Source: Salinimicrobium xinjiangense DSM 19287
GTDB taxonomy: Bacteria; Bacteroidota; Bacteroidia; Flavobacteriales; Flavobacteriaceae
Reading direction: 5' to 3'
NCBI RefSeq assembly: GCF_000423585.1
Contig: NZ_KE384054.1
Coordinates: 1-64,000, forward strand
DNA length: 64,000 nt
Part shown: in pieces, positions 1 through 8,773 of the stretch
Layout: the number at the start of each line of letters is the position of its first letter
How positions within the stretch are numbered: the first letter of the stretch is position 1
Notes under the pieces: generated by a model
Seen by the model: only the letters and a program-made list of their open reading frames with translations
Told to the model about the DNA's origin: nothing
Databases searched by the model: none
Position numbers and translations under genes: made by a program

Positions 1-3
1 TTG

Positions 4-77
4 TGGAGAATATCGGAGTCGAACCGATGACCTCCTGCGTGCAAGGCAGGCGCTCTAGCCAGCTGAGCTAATCCCCC
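4..77 (-). tRNA. tRNA-Ala (anticodon TGC)
   Basis: The reverse strand folds as a 74-nt tRNA. The acceptor stem GGGGGAT pairs with ATTCTCC, the anticodon stem CCTGC/GCAGG holds loop CTTGCAC with anticodon TGC, and the T arm contains GGTTCGACTCC. The discriminator base is A. CCA is not encoded. The TGC anticodon reads GCN alanine codons. Bacterial tRNA-Ala(TGC) often sits in the rRNA spacer, but whether an rRNA operon adjoins cannot be seen because the window starts here. Confidence 0.95.
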
Positions 78-186
78 GACTGGTTGAATTAATTTCAACG
101 TGGCAAATGTATTAAATTATTTTAATTCGGTAAAGTGTTTAAATCCTTTCTATTAAAATTATTTTTGTCACTGAAAAATCTCTTCC

Positions 187-690
187 ATGATAAGACCGGC
201 GCAACTAGAAGATTTAGCCTCAATAAAAAAACTCACTGAAGCCTGCGCCCAAAGCATGCAGGAAAAAGGCATTTTCCAATGGAATGAATATTATCCCTCT
301 CTTGAAAAACTACAGGAAGATATCAGCAATGAAGAACTGTTTGTACTTGAGGAAAAGGCTCAACTGCAAGGGATCATTGTACTTACACCTAATATGGATA
401 AGGAATACATTTCTGTAGATTGGCTCACTCCTAATAAAAACAATCTGTACGTGCACAGGTTGGCTACAAATCCGCGAAACTGGGGCAGCGGTAAGGGGAG
501 GAAGCTAATGGATTTTGCTGAAAACTTTGCCCGGGAGAAAGGATACAGTTCTGTGCGGCTGGACACCTTCAGTCAAAATGAGCGCAATCAAAAATTCTAT
601 GAGGTACGGGGCTACAAAAGGCTTGGAAATATCTATTTTCCGAAGCAAAGTGAGCATCCCTTCTATTGTTATGAACTGGTTCTGGATTAG
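187..690 (+). CDS. GNAT family N-acetyltransferase
   Basis: A 167-residue protein of single GNAT-domain size. The acetyl-CoA pyrophosphate-binding motif is visible as NWGSGKG around residues 98-104, followed by an amphipathic helix. The C-terminal part has the typical N-x-x-x-x-F-Y-x-x-x-G-Y pattern (residues about 130-142). It should transfer an acetyl group from acetyl-CoA to an amine, in the cytoplasm; the substrate cannot be told from sequence. It stands alone between the tRNA and a palindromic repeat, and its start is the first in-frame ATG. Confidence 0.85.
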   Translation: MIRPAQLEDLASIKKLTEACAQSMQEKGIFQWNEYYPSLEKLQEDISNEELFVLEEKAQLQGIIVLTPNMDKEYISVDWLTPNKNNLYVHRLATNPRNWGSGKGRKLMDFAENFAREKGYSSVRLDTFSQNERNQKFYEVRGYKRLGNIYFPKQSEHPFYCYELVLD

Positions 691-717
691 AAATTCACAT
701 TTTTTTTAAAAAATGAA

Positions 718-849
718 GAGGCTGTTCAAAAAGCCGGGTTTCCGTCAACCTGAACTCATTTCAGGTTCTATTGATTTTTGGTAATCATATCAATAGAAGA
801 TTCTGAAAGAAATTCAGAAGGACACTCTGCTCGCTCTTTAGACAGCCTC
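718..849. repeat. REP-like palindromic element with terminal inverted repeats
   Basis: This 132-bp intergenic element has 8-bp terminal inverted repeats, GAGGCTGT at 718-725 and ACAGCCTC at 842-849. Inside it are two further hairpins: CCTGAA-N5-TTCAGG near 750-766 and TTCTGAA-N4-TTCAGAA near 800-817. It fills the gap between the acetyltransferase and the convergent peptidase gene and holds no plausible gene. The layered inverted repeats suggest a mobile REP/MITE-type element. I saw no second copy in this window, so the repeat status is inferred from structure. Confidence 0.6.
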
Positions 850-871
850 AAAATTCTCTTTTTTGAAAGGT

Positions 872-2611
872 CTACTTTCGCCATTCTGCCTTACCGCCTT
901 TGGCTGAATCTACAGTTATGCGGTAGCTTCCATTTCCTGAGACAATCCAGCGCACTTTTACAGATTCCATTCCGGGGATATTCCTGACTTTGATTTTCTC
1001 CGGATTGTGTTTTTGTTCTTCCACCTTATTGAAATCCTCATCATTAACCACCATTCCGGTTACCACATTTGCTCCCGAAATGCTTACATAATCCGGTCTT
1101 TCGATGTTATGTTTCAGGTCCTGACTGGAGTGAGTCGGCATCAATCTTTCATTGTAGATGGTAGCGGTTATCTGCTTTAGTCCGCCGCCAAGATGTTCCT
1201 CATTTACTTCAGTAATACTGAGCTTTGGCGTGTGATAGGCGTGGTAAATGGTAAAAGCCATATTCCGGTGTGCATCCTGCTCGAGTAGAAATCCGGGGTG
1301 AGCTCTTCCGAAGTTCTTTTTAAATCCGCCGATCTCTATCTTTCCATATTGGGGATGATCAAATTCTTCCCAGGGCACAAAGGCATCTCCAAAAGTTAAG
1401 TAGCGGTCAACCTTTAATTCTTCTTCCTGATTTCCCCTGCCTTCATTCTTATGAAAGTACTGGTAAGAATTCATAAGCTCATTGGTGTAGGTGTAGATAC
1501 CTCTGCCACCATAAAACCAGTCGAGCTCTCCTCCAAATACCGAGTAAAGATCTTTGTAAACTACCAGGTACCGGTATCCCGGTATCATTTCCTCTCCTTT
1601 TTTACCAATTGCATCATAGATCTTTACATCCTCTGCATTGTAGGTGTCTTTGTCTTCTTCTGCACCGGGGCCTCTCAAAATCATTCCTCCATAGTTATGG
1701 TAGCTTTGTGCTCCCGCTATGTTAGGGTGTTTCATAACAAATTCCATTACAGCTCTTGATTCAGGCAGGCTAAACGGATATTTGTAGGCTCCACGTTGAA
1801 TATGATCAGGCTGCCAGTTCCAGCCCCAGTCACGGTTGGGATCGTAATATCCTATGCCGTCTTCGTTGACTTCCCCGTCCCCGTCTGTATCCTTTCCTTC
1901 ATAGCCCAGCATTTCATATTCTCCTTTTTCTTCAGGCTCAACCCTAATGAGTCTTCGGGCGTCCTGAGGATCCTTAATGTAGCGTCCCGTCGGTGACTTC
2001 CTGATCATCATCGTAATATCATTGTCCCCGTTAAGGTCATCAAAGCCGTCTTCCCCGGCCATTCCATCGCGGTCGTTATCTAAAACGATCATTCCTGAAC
2101 GCGGTGAATGCGGAGTGTTTGGCTCGTTCATGTAATTATTTCGCGCATCGGGATTTATTGTTGGATTGATATAGAAAGTCTTATCCTGAAGTAAATCCCT
2201 TATGAAATCCAGCTCATCAAACATTTCTGTGAGGTACCAGGCTGTGTAAAGAGAAAATTCTGCGCCCTGTATCTCGTTGGAGTGTATGTTTCCGTCTATG
2301 TACATTGCCGGTTTTTTATCTGGATCGCCCGATTTAAAGTCCGAAATAGTCAGCAAATAGATGTCCTTGCCTTCAAATGATTTCCCGATGCTTTCCATAC
2401 GGGTGAGATCGGGATAGGCTTTGGCGATCTTTTCCATGATATCGACAATTCCTTCATAGGTATAGTATCTGTTCCAGCTTACTTCTACCTTCGGCTTATG
2501 TGGTGTTCCTATGGCGCGGAAGAATTTTTCCTGTCCGTAACCTGCAGGAATGCTCAGTAGAAAACTTAAAATTCCAAGGACGCTTATATTAATTATGTTG
2601 TTTGGCTTCAT
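872..2611 (-). CDS. secreted M14 family zinc carboxypeptidase
   Basis: A 579-residue protein with an N-terminal signal peptide (residues 1-27, ending AGYGQ), so it is exported. The M14 zinc site is complete: H110-S-N-E113, the third ligand H305 in SYHNYGG, and catalytic E378 in TYTNELM. It should remove C-terminal residues from peptides in the periplasm or outside. Between the metal-ligand segments lie Asp-rich loops resembling calcium-binding repeats (DNDRDG, DLNGDND, DTDGDGE). The start was set at the ATG preceding the signal peptide, 14 nt after the upstream paralogue's stop; a longer in-frame reading to 2710 would overlap that gene and bury the signal peptide. The two genes form one transcription unit. 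Confidence 0.9.
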   Translation of the reverse strand: MKPNNIINISVLGILSFLLSIPAGYGQEKFFRAIGTPHKPKVEVSWNRYYTYEGIVDIMEKIAKAYPDLTRMESIGKSFEGKDIYLLTISDFKSGDPDKKPAMYIDGNIHSNEIQGAEFSLYTAWYLTEMFDELDFIRDLLQDKTFYINPTINPDARNNYMNEPNTPHSPRSGMIVLDNDRDGMAGEDGFDDLNGDNDITMMIRKSPTGRYIKDPQDARRLIRVEPEEKGEYEMLGYEGKDTDGDGEVNEDGIGYYDPNRDWGWNWQPDHIQRGAYKYPFSLPESRAVMEFVMKHPNIAGAQSYHNYGGMILRGPGAEEDKDTYNAEDVKIYDAIGKKGEEMIPGYRYLVVYKDLYSVFGGELDWFYGGRGIYTYTNELMNSYQYFHKNEGRGNQEEELKVDRYLTFGDAFVPWEEFDHPQYGKIEIGGFKKNFGRAHPGFLLEQDAHRNMAFTIYHAYHTPKLSITEVNEEHLGGGLKQITATIYNERLMPTHSSQDLKHNIERPDYVSISGANVVTGMVVNDEDFNKVEEQKHNPEKIKVRNIPGMESVKVRWIVSGNGSYRITVDSAKGGKAEWRK

Positions 2612-2625
2612 CTCTTCAAAAAAAA

Positions 2626-4251
2626 TTAAAGTTTCACATTCAGGCTTGCATAGCCGGTATGAGGTGCTCCTGCTTTCAATGTTACAGTACCGCCGCCCCT
2701 CACGATCCATGAAATAGTTTCCTTTTCATAAGCTCCCAGTTTACCTGAAAGTTTAATGGTATTTCCTGCCAGGATATCTTCTTTATCCTTATTTACCATG
2801 ATCTGTAATTTTTGCAGCCACCGGGATCTTTCTCCCATCTCAGAATGGGTAGGCAACGGAGAATTATTTAAAATATCTACTGTTATTCGGGTGAGGCCAC
2901 CACTTAACTTTTCAGTCTTAAGATTGTGAAACTCCAGCTGTGGTTTCATCTCGGCTAATTTCACCACAAAATCTGTATGTTGTTTGGCGATGCTGTCGAC
3001 CATGCTGTATGGAGGATTAGTCATTTTAAAGGGGCGAATTCCGCCTACCTCAACCTTTCGGTTAGGGAAATCTGGGTGGTCTACTTCTGTCCAATTGACG
3101 AAAATGTCATTAAGTCCTTCCTTTTCTGCCCAGGCAAGAAAATTTGTTTCGGGTGTAATTTTACTCTTTTTGGATGGTATGGAGTCATTCTTTTCCTGCT
3201 TCATTTCGGGTACCCACCAGCCGGGTGTGCTAAAGCTCAATCTTCCGAAGTGAAAATACGCCCACTGAAAGAAATCTCCCCCTTTTCCCTGGTTGTCCTG
3301 ATTATAGGCTTTCAATGATACCGTCTCATTATAGAGATCTGATACCATTTTATTGATTGCCACATCTTTTTCCAACATGGAGCCGACTAGTCTTTTCTCC
3401 GCACCGGATTTGTCATATTTCAAAGGATTGGATAAGTTATTCTCAGGAGCGAAGGTCACGAAGGCAAAAATATTCCACCTCTCAAAAAGGTAATTCAGGA
3501 GAGCTCTTGTTTCCTCCTGAGAAACGGGAAATTCACCCGCCAGGGGTTCAAAGGCCGCGAACTTATAGGTAAGACTTTTATTAAAGGCAATACCCTCCGT
3601 GGGATCCTCATTGAATTTTTGATCCTTATCATTGTCTACGCCTTCATAATACTTCAGGTAACGTTTTTCGCCCGATTCAGCTCTTCCTTCAGCTTCCACC
3701 AGGATTTGCGGATAATCTTTATGAGCAATATATTTTCCCAGCGGACTTTCTATCCTCATTTCTGTAATGTATCCGTCACGGTTAAGATCTTCATAACCAT
3801 CCTCAGAGACCTCTCCATCCCTGTCCTGATCCACCTTGGCAGCATTTCCACTACGCTCATATTTAAGATTGCTATGGTATTGCGCGTAGGCATCTGGAGA
3901 CATATTTGGAAATACATAAAAAGTTGTGGACTCGAGAAGATCTGAATGTTCTTCCACCAGCTGCTCAGCTACCTGAAGGGCCATCTCCACACTTAGCATA
4001 TGGAACCCTTCCACTCCACCAGTGATTGCAATGGCTGGTTTGTTCTCCAGATCTCCTCTTCCTATTTGCAGGGCCCATATATCCTGTCCTCCTTCAGTTT
4101 TTGTTAAAGAAAGCAGTTTTGCATTCCCGGAGGAAGCTATTTGCTGAAGCCGTTTTGCAATTTCCTTGTTTGTAGGGTAGTCATCCTGTGCAGATGCAGG
4201 AAAGATTGCCAGGAATGCAGCTATAAGAAAAAATATAAAATTTTGTTTCAT
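2626..4251 (-). CDS. secreted M14 carboxypeptidase-like protein, catalytic residues lost
   Basis: A 541-residue protein with a signal peptide (residues 1-22, ending FPASAQ). It aligns along much of its length with the M14 peptidase just downstream and shares the Asp-rich loops (DQDRDGE, DLNRDG). The zinc site is not conserved: the H-x-x-E pair reads E81-G-F-H84, the third His position is Ala (VTFAPE), and the catalytic Glu region reads SFSTPGWW. I infer a non-catalytic or altered-chemistry M14-fold protein, perhaps binding peptides or assisting its neighbour. It is the first gene of the pair and shows no frameshift, so it is not a decaying pseudogene. Confidence 0.8.
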   Translation of the reverse strand: MKQNFIFFLIAAFLAIFPASAQDDYPTNKEIAKRLQQIASSGNAKLLSLTKTEGGQDIWALQIGRGDLENKPAIAITGGVEGFHMLSVEMALQVAEQLVEEHSDLLESTTFYVFPNMSPDAYAQYHSNLKYERSGNAAKVDQDRDGEVSEDGYEDLNRDGYITEMRIESPLGKYIAHKDYPQILVEAEGRAESGEKRYLKYYEGVDNDKDQKFNEDPTEGIAFNKSLTYKFAAFEPLAGEFPVSQEETRALLNYLFERWNIFAFVTFAPENNLSNPLKYDKSGAEKRLVGSMLEKDVAINKMVSDLYNETVSLKAYNQDNQGKGGDFFQWAYFHFGRLSFSTPGWWVPEMKQEKNDSIPSKKSKITPETNFLAWAEKEGLNDIFVNWTEVDHPDFPNRKVEVGGIRPFKMTNPPYSMVDSIAKQHTDFVVKLAEMKPQLEFHNLKTEKLSGGLTRITVDILNNSPLPTHSEMGERSRWLQKLQIMVNKDKEDILAGNTIKLSGKLGAYEKETISWIVRGGGTVTLKAGAPHTGYASLNVKL

Positions 4252-4306
4252 GAATACAGTTGGTTTAATGATGCTTTTCGATATAAGCCGGAGTTCATGT
4301 GAATCT

Positions 4307-4314
4307 CAAAAATA
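4307..4314 (-). promoter_or_regulatory. candidate -7 box for the M14 pair
   Basis: The reverse strand reads TATTTTTG, an exact match to the flavobacterial -7 consensus TAnnTTTG, about 55 nt upstream of the M14-like gene start. The nearest TTG upstream is 26 nt away, longer than the usual 17-23, so only the -7 part is convincing. Confidence 0.35.
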
Positions 4315-4434
4315 GAATTTTAATCGGGATGTAAGGTGTTCAATTAATTTTTTCAGGCTCAATCTCATTTTAAATTGTTCAGGATTGACTACCGTTTTTT
4401 AGCTGTCAACTGCCGATTTTCTGTTTTGATGCCG

Positions 4435-4462
4435 TTGAAAATAAGATTGACTATTGTATTTG
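4435..4462 (+). promoter_or_regulatory. candidate promoter of the AbgT transporter
   Basis: TTG at 4435-4437 and TGTATTTG at 4455-4462 are separated by 17 nt. This fits the flavobacterial TTG-N17-23-TAnnTTTG pattern with one mismatch. It would start transcription about 40 nt before the ATG at 4510. Confidence 0.45.
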
Positions 4463-4509
4463 GATAATTTCTATTTTAGCAATTCATTAACTTATTACCT
4501 GGTTTAAAT

Positions 4510-6078
4510 ATGGAAGAAGCAGTTAATTCCCCAAAAAAAGGAATTTTAAACAGAGCCCTTGATTTTGTTGAAAAAGTCGGGAATAAATTACCTGATCCTG
4601 CAATTTTATTTTTCTACTTACTCATTTTCGTATGGGTTTTATCCGCGATCCTCTCTCCGTTTGATTTTGGGGAGGTTCATCCCATGACAGGTAACAGTCT
4701 TAATGTAGAAAACCTACTTACAGGTACCCAACTGGCGGCATTTCTTGCGAGTATGGTAAATACCTTCGTACTTTTTGCTCCCCTGGGAATTGTGTTAGTT
4801 GCTATGCTTGGGGTGGGAGTAGCAGAACACTCCGGCTGGATTGACGCCGGATTGAAGAAACTCCTGAACTTTACACCCAAACAGTTACTTACTCCAATGC
4901 TTATTTTAATAGCCATTGTGAGTCACACAGCTGCAGATGCAGGTTATGTGCTTGTAATTCCGCTGGGAGGAGTTATATTTTATGCGGCAGGACGACATCC
5001 CTTGGCAGGAATTGCAGCTGCCTTTGCGGGGGTATCTGGAGGCTTTTCAGCAAACTTTATTCCTTCGGCAATTGATCCGCTTATCATGAGCTTTACTCTG
5101 GAGGCAGCCCGGATTCTTGATCCTGCTATCAATTTGAATCCCTTGAATAACTGGTATTTTACTTCTGCATCAACTTTATTGATCGTACTTGTTGGCTGGT
5201 GGATCACAGATAAAATAATTGAACCCCGACTTTCAAACGTCAAAGTAGACGGGGATGAAGATCAAATGCCAAAAATGGAAACAGTAACCTCTAAAGAAAG
5301 TAAAGCTTTCTGGATGGGACTTTTGGCTATGGTACTTGGTCTCATAGGTTTATTCCTGTGGGCCTATCCTGAAGATTCCGCTCTTAGAGGTCCGGGTATG
5401 GTTGATCCCGAGGTTCAATCTCTCACTTCATTCCACGCGCCATTAATGAAGGCGATTGTGCCCTTGATTTTTATCCTGCTGTTGATCCCTGGTCTTGTTT
5501 TCGGTTTTGTATCCGGGAGATACAAATCTTCGGGAGATCTTATTCAAAGCATGAAAAAATCCATGGAAAGTATGGGTTATTATATCGTGATGGCCTTCTT
5601 CGTAGCTCTATTCATTGATGCTTTTTCACGTTCGAATATCGGACTTCTTATTGCTATTAAAGGAGCAAACTTCCTGCAGGCACTCGACTTACCGGGTCAA
5701 ATTACTATTGTGGGAATCGTGATATTAAGTGCTTTTGTGAACCTGATGGTGGGATCTGCATCTGCAAAATGGGCCCTGATTGCTCCCATATTTGTACCCA
5801 TGCTTATGCAGTTGGGTATTTCGCCTGACCTTACCCAGGCAGCGTATAGGGTAGGGGATTCCGTTTCTAATATCATTACTCCGTTACTACCTTATTTTCC
5901 CCTGGTAGTTGTTTTTGGACAGCGCTATGTTAAAGGAATGGGAATCGGGACATTAATATCCATGATGTTGCCTTACTCGATTATATTTTTAATTACCTGG
6001 ACCATCTTTTTGCTGGTTTACTGGTGGCTTGGAATTCCGTTGAGTTTTGAAGCACATTATGTATATCCGGCTCAATAG
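4510..6078 (+). CDS. AbgT family transporter
   Basis: A 522-residue integral membrane protein with about a dozen hydrophobic segments. The length and conserved stretches NFIPSAIDPLIMSFT and VGSASAKWALIAPIFVPM are typical of the AbgT family (p-aminobenzoyl-glutamate transporter AbgT and MtrF). Family members either import p-aminobenzoyl-glutamate or export sulfonamide-type drugs by ion coupling; which applies here cannot be told. It acts in the inner membrane. It is a single-gene unit with its own candidate promoter and a strong terminator 25 nt after the stop. Confidence 0.9.
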   Translation: MEEAVNSPKKGILNRALDFVEKVGNKLPDPAILFFYLLIFVWVLSAILSPFDFGEVHPMTGNSLNVENLLTGTQLAAFLASMVNTFVLFAPLGIVLVAMLGVGVAEHSGWIDAGLKKLLNFTPKQLLTPMLILIAIVSHTAADAGYVLVIPLGGVIFYAAGRHPLAGIAAAFAGVSGGFSANFIPSAIDPLIMSFTLEAARILDPAINLNPLNNWYFTSASTLLIVLVGWWITDKIIEPRLSNVKVDGDEDQMPKMETVTSKESKAFWMGLLAMVLGLIGLFLWAYPEDSALRGPGMVDPEVQSLTSFHAPLMKAIVPLIFILLLIPGLVFGFVSGRYKSSGDLIQSMKKSMESMGYYIVMAFFVALFIDAFSRSNIGLLIAIKGANFLQALDLPGQITIVGIVILSAFVNLMVGSASAKWALIAPIFVPMLMQLGISPDLTQAAYRVGDSVSNIITPLLPYFPLVVVFGQRYVKGMGIGTLISMMLPYSIIFLITWTIFLLVYWWLGIPLSFEAHYVYPAQ

Positions 6079-6102
6079 AACCTCATGAAAACATGGAAGA
6101 AC

Positions 6103-6138
6103 AAAAAGATGTTTACTACTTGCAGTAAGCATCTTTTT
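6103..6138 (+). terminator. intrinsic terminator after the AbgT gene
   Basis: AAAAAGATG (6103-6111) and TTACT (6113-6117) pair with AGTAA (6124-6128) and CATCTTTTT (6130-6138), leaving a 6-nt loop. The stem ends in a T run, giving a strong intrinsic terminator. Confidence 0.8.
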
Positions 6139-6238
6139 AATTTTACGGAACCTCTTTTTTTGGAAGGGAAGGTATTTCTCCAAATATTTAAGGTCTACTA
6201 TCCTGCTTATTTTAACTTTGTTCTTTTCAATCTTCTGA

Positions 6239-7567
6239 GTGGCTACTACCGTAAGTTTTAATACTATTAACCGTCTCGCTATTCCTGCTATTATCGCCGG
6301 TATAGCCGAACCTTTGATCTCTCTTACAGACATTGCAATAATTGGAAATGTTGACCAGGATCCTGTGGAGTCACTGGCGGCTGCAGGAATAGTGGGATCT
6401 TTTCTCTCTGCTATAATATGGATCGTTGCACAAACCAAGACGGCAATTTCTGCTTTAGTTTCTCAGCATCTGGGTGCCAGTCGGCTTCACGCTGTGAAAA
6501 CACTGGTGCCACAGGCAATATTCTTTAATTTTTTACTCAGTCTGCTCATCTATGCTGTGACGGCATACTTTGCCGCGACCATCTTTAGTGCTTACAATGC
6601 ACAGGGGAAGGTGCTTAATTATGCCGCCGACTATTACCAGATCCGTGCTCTGGGATATCCCTTAACTCTGGTAACCTTTGCCCTTTTTGGGGTCTTTAGA
6701 GGTCTACAGAATACGCTGTGGGCCATGAAGTGCAGCTTAACCGGAGCTTTCCTGAATGTAGGACTGGATTTTTTACTGGTTTACGGAATTGAAGGCTGGA
6801 TCCCAGCCATGCATCTCGAAGGAGCGGCCTGGGCCAGTGTGATCGCACAGGCGGTAATGCTTATAATGGCACTATACTTTTTCTTTACCAAGACTCCTTT
6901 TAACCTGGGGCTTAGCAGGAGGATCAATCCGCAGATGAGGCTTTTGCTCCTTATGAGCGGAAATTTATTCGTAAGAACAGCAGCTCTCAATTTTGCCATT
7001 TATCTTGCTAATGCCTACGCTACCGGCTACGGTAAGAATTTTATTGCCGCACAAAGTATTCTAATGAATATCTGGTTGTTCTTTAGTTTCTTTATTGACG
7101 GCTATGCGAATGCGGGCAATGCCATGGGCGGCCGACTTTTAGGTGCCGGGGATTACAAGGGTCTGTGGGTTTTAAGCAAGAAAATAAGCAAATACGCCCT
7201 AACTATTTCGGTGGTTTTAATAGGGATCTGCAGTCTGTTTTATGAGGAGATCGGGTTGATTTTCAGTAAAGAGGCTCCGGTGTTGATTTTATTCACATCG
7301 GTTTTCTGGATGGTCCTGTTCATGCAGCCGGTAAACGCCATTGCTTTTATGTTTGACGGAATTTTCAAAGGTCTCGGGGAAGCAAAATACCTTCGGAATG
7401 TTTTGCTTTCAGCTACCTTTTTAGGATTTACGCCTGTCTTATTAATAGGAGATTACTTTGGCTATAAATTACATGCGATCTGGATAGCCTTTTTTGTCTG
7501 GATGCTGATAAGAAGTAGTGCACTGGTTATAAAATTCCGTCGCAAATACCTTCACAAGGAGGCCTGA
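6239..7567 (+). CDS. MATE family efflux transporter
   Basis: A 442-residue protein with about twelve membrane segments. The N-terminal stretch RLAIPAIIAGIAEPLISLTD is characteristic of DinF-type MATE transporters. These export organic cations, drugs or metabolites by Na+ or H+ antiport in the inner membrane; the substrate is unknown. The start is GTG at 6239. An in-frame TGA ends at 6238 directly before it, so no upstream start in this frame is possible, and the family N-terminus begins only a few residues in. An enoyl-CoA hydratase gene follows after 43 nt. Confidence 0.88.
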   Translation: MATTVSFNTINRLAIPAIIAGIAEPLISLTDIAIIGNVDQDPVESLAAAGIVGSFLSAIIWIVAQTKTAISALVSQHLGASRLHAVKTLVPQAIFFNFLLSLLIYAVTAYFAATIFSAYNAQGKVLNYAADYYQIRALGYPLTLVTFALFGVFRGLQNTLWAMKCSLTGAFLNVGLDFLLVYGIEGWIPAMHLEGAAWASVIAQAVMLIMALYFFFTKTPFNLGLSRRINPQMRLLLLMSGNLFVRTAALNFAIYLANAYATGYGKNFIAAQSILMNIWLFFSFFIDGYANAGNAMGGRLLGAGDYKGLWVLSKKISKYALTISVVLIGICSLFYEEIGLIFSKEAPVLILFTSVFWMVLFMQPVNAIAFMFDGIFKGLGEAKYLRNVLLSATFLGFTPVLLIGDYFGYKLHAIWIAFFVWMLIRSSALVIKFRRKYLHKEA

Positions 7568-7584
7568 TAAACCTCCGAAATAAT

Positions 7585-7592
7585 TAACTTTA
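7585..7592 (+). promoter_or_regulatory. candidate -7 box for the enoyl-CoA hydratase gene
   Basis: TAACTTTA lies 19 nt before the ATG at 7611 and matches TAnnTTTG at all but the last position. No clear TTG was found at the right distance, so the gene could also be read through from the MATE gene. Confidence 0.3.
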
Positions 7593-7610
7593 CAAGAAAC
7601 TGATCAAAAA

Positions 7611-8378
7611 ATGACAACTACAAGTGAGAACGGAAGCCTCTATACTAATATTATTAATGGAATCGCAACTCTTGAATTTGGACATCCTGCAAGTAATTCT
7701 TTTCCCTCGGTGCTACTTGAAAGACTTGAAAAAGAATTAAATAAACTTTCAAAAGAGGATGAGGTGAAGATCATCATCTTAAAATCTGAAGGAGAGAAGG
7801 CTTTTTGCGCAGGAGCTTCTTTTGATGAGTTGCTGGCTGTTGAAAATATGCAGCAGGGGAAAATTTTCTTTTCAGGCTTTGCTAATGTTATTAATGCAAT
7901 GCGAACCTGTGGAAAACCTATCATAGGCCGTATACAGGGCAAGACAGTAGGCGGTGGTGTGGGACTGGCTGCAGCATGTGACTATTGCTTTGCCACAGAG
8001 CAGGCGGCAATTAAATTATCAGAACTAAGTATTGGGATTGGACCATTTGTAATTGCGCCGGCAATTGAAAGAAAAATGGGAGTTGGAGCCTTAGCTGAAC
8101 TCACCCTGGCGGCACATGAATGGAAAAATGCCTATTGGGCAAAGGAAAAAGGGCTTTATGCCCGGGTATTTGGTAATATAGAAGAAATGGATAAAGAACT
8201 TCTCTTTTTCTCCGAAAAGCTGGCGTCTTACAATCCTGAAGCCCTGCTTGAAATGAAGAAGGTGCTTTGGGAGGGGACCGAAAACTGGGGAAACCTTCTT
8301 CAGGAACGGGCGGCAATCTCGGGGGAACTGGTATTATCGGAATTTACTAAAGATGCCTTGTCTAAATCTAAAAAATAA
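7611..8378 (+). CDS. enoyl-CoA hydratase/isomerase (crotonase) family protein
   Basis: A 255-residue crotonase-fold protein. The two oxyanion-hole motifs are visible: GEKAFCAGASFDEL (about residues 64-77) and GKTVGGGVGLAAACDYCFAT (about 110-129). Crotonases act on acyl-CoA thioesters by hydration, isomerisation or hydrolysis. The usual hydratase Glu pair is not obvious, so the exact reaction is open. It is cytoplasmic. Its stop is 3 nt before the first of three very small membrane-protein genes on the same strand. Confidence 0.88.
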   Translation: MTTTSENGSLYTNIINGIATLEFGHPASNSFPSVLLERLEKELNKLSKEDEVKIIILKSEGEKAFCAGASFDELLAVENMQQGKIFFSGFANVINAMRTCGKPIIGRIQGKTVGGGVGLAAACDYCFATEQAAIKLSELSIGIGPFVIAPAIERKMGVGALAELTLAAHEWKNAYWAKEKGLYARVFGNIEEMDKELLFFSEKLASYNPEALLEMKKVLWEGTENWGNLLQERAAISGELVLSEFTKDALSKSKK

Positions 8379-8381
8379 TAT

Positions 8382-8576
8382 ATGAATACATTTACTACGG
8401 CACTTTCCCAGGGAATAGAAAGTAACAAAGCCTATCAGGTGGGTTATGAAATAGGCTACTTTGTGGGTTCTAATTTCTGGGAGGTTGTTATTGCGGCTGT
8501 CTTAATCCTGGCCGCAATTCTTTACTTTGCCTTTTTTAGAAAGAGAAAAAAAGGGCTTAATAATTCCCCTTTTTGA
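8382..8576 (+). CDS. small single-pass membrane protein (64 aa)
   Basis: No family recognised. The 64-residue protein has a polar N-terminal half with a Y-x-x-G-Y-E-x-G-Y-F pattern (residues 19-28), one hydrophobic helix (about residues 32-51) and a basic tail (FRKRKKG). This suggests an inner-membrane protein with a cytoplasmic C-terminus. The ATG lies 3 nt after the hydratase stop, so it is almost surely co-transcribed. Two more tiny membrane proteins follow. Confidence 0.65.
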   Translation: MNTFTTALSQGIESNKAYQVGYEIGYFVGSNFWEVVIAAVLILAAILYFAFFRKRKKGLNNSPF

Positions 8577-8596
8577 AAACTTATAAAATTTAAGCT

Positions 8597-8773
8597 ATGA
8601 ATTTACAACAGGAACATTTGCCCCGAAATAAGCCGGCTACAGAAAGAGAAGGCTACGGATTTTCCATTTCAGATTTTCTTGAAGACAACTGGATCTATCT
8701 CCTGGGGATTCTCATAGTACTCGGGATCTTTTTATACGCGCGGCACAGCTGGCGCAAAAGAAACAGAAGATGA
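8597..8773 (+). CDS. small single-pass membrane protein (58 aa)
   Basis: No family recognised. ATG at 8597 opens a 58-codon frame: a polar N-terminus, one hydrophobic helix (about residues 33-48, LLGILIVLGIFLYA) and a basic tail (RHSWRKRNRR). Its TGA overlaps the ATG of the next small gene, so the two are probably translationally coupled. The helix followed by a basic tail repeats the layout of the 64-residue protein upstream. Confidence 0.55.
   Translation: MNLQQEHLPRNKPATEREGYGFSISDFLEDNWIYLLGILIVLGIFLYARHSWRKRNRR

Noticed and set aside
6220-6260. TGA directly before the GTG of the MATE gene as a sign of frameshift or truncation
   Set aside because: The family N-terminus (RLAIPAIIAG) begins only about eleven residues in and the length of 442 is normal, so nothing appears to be missing.
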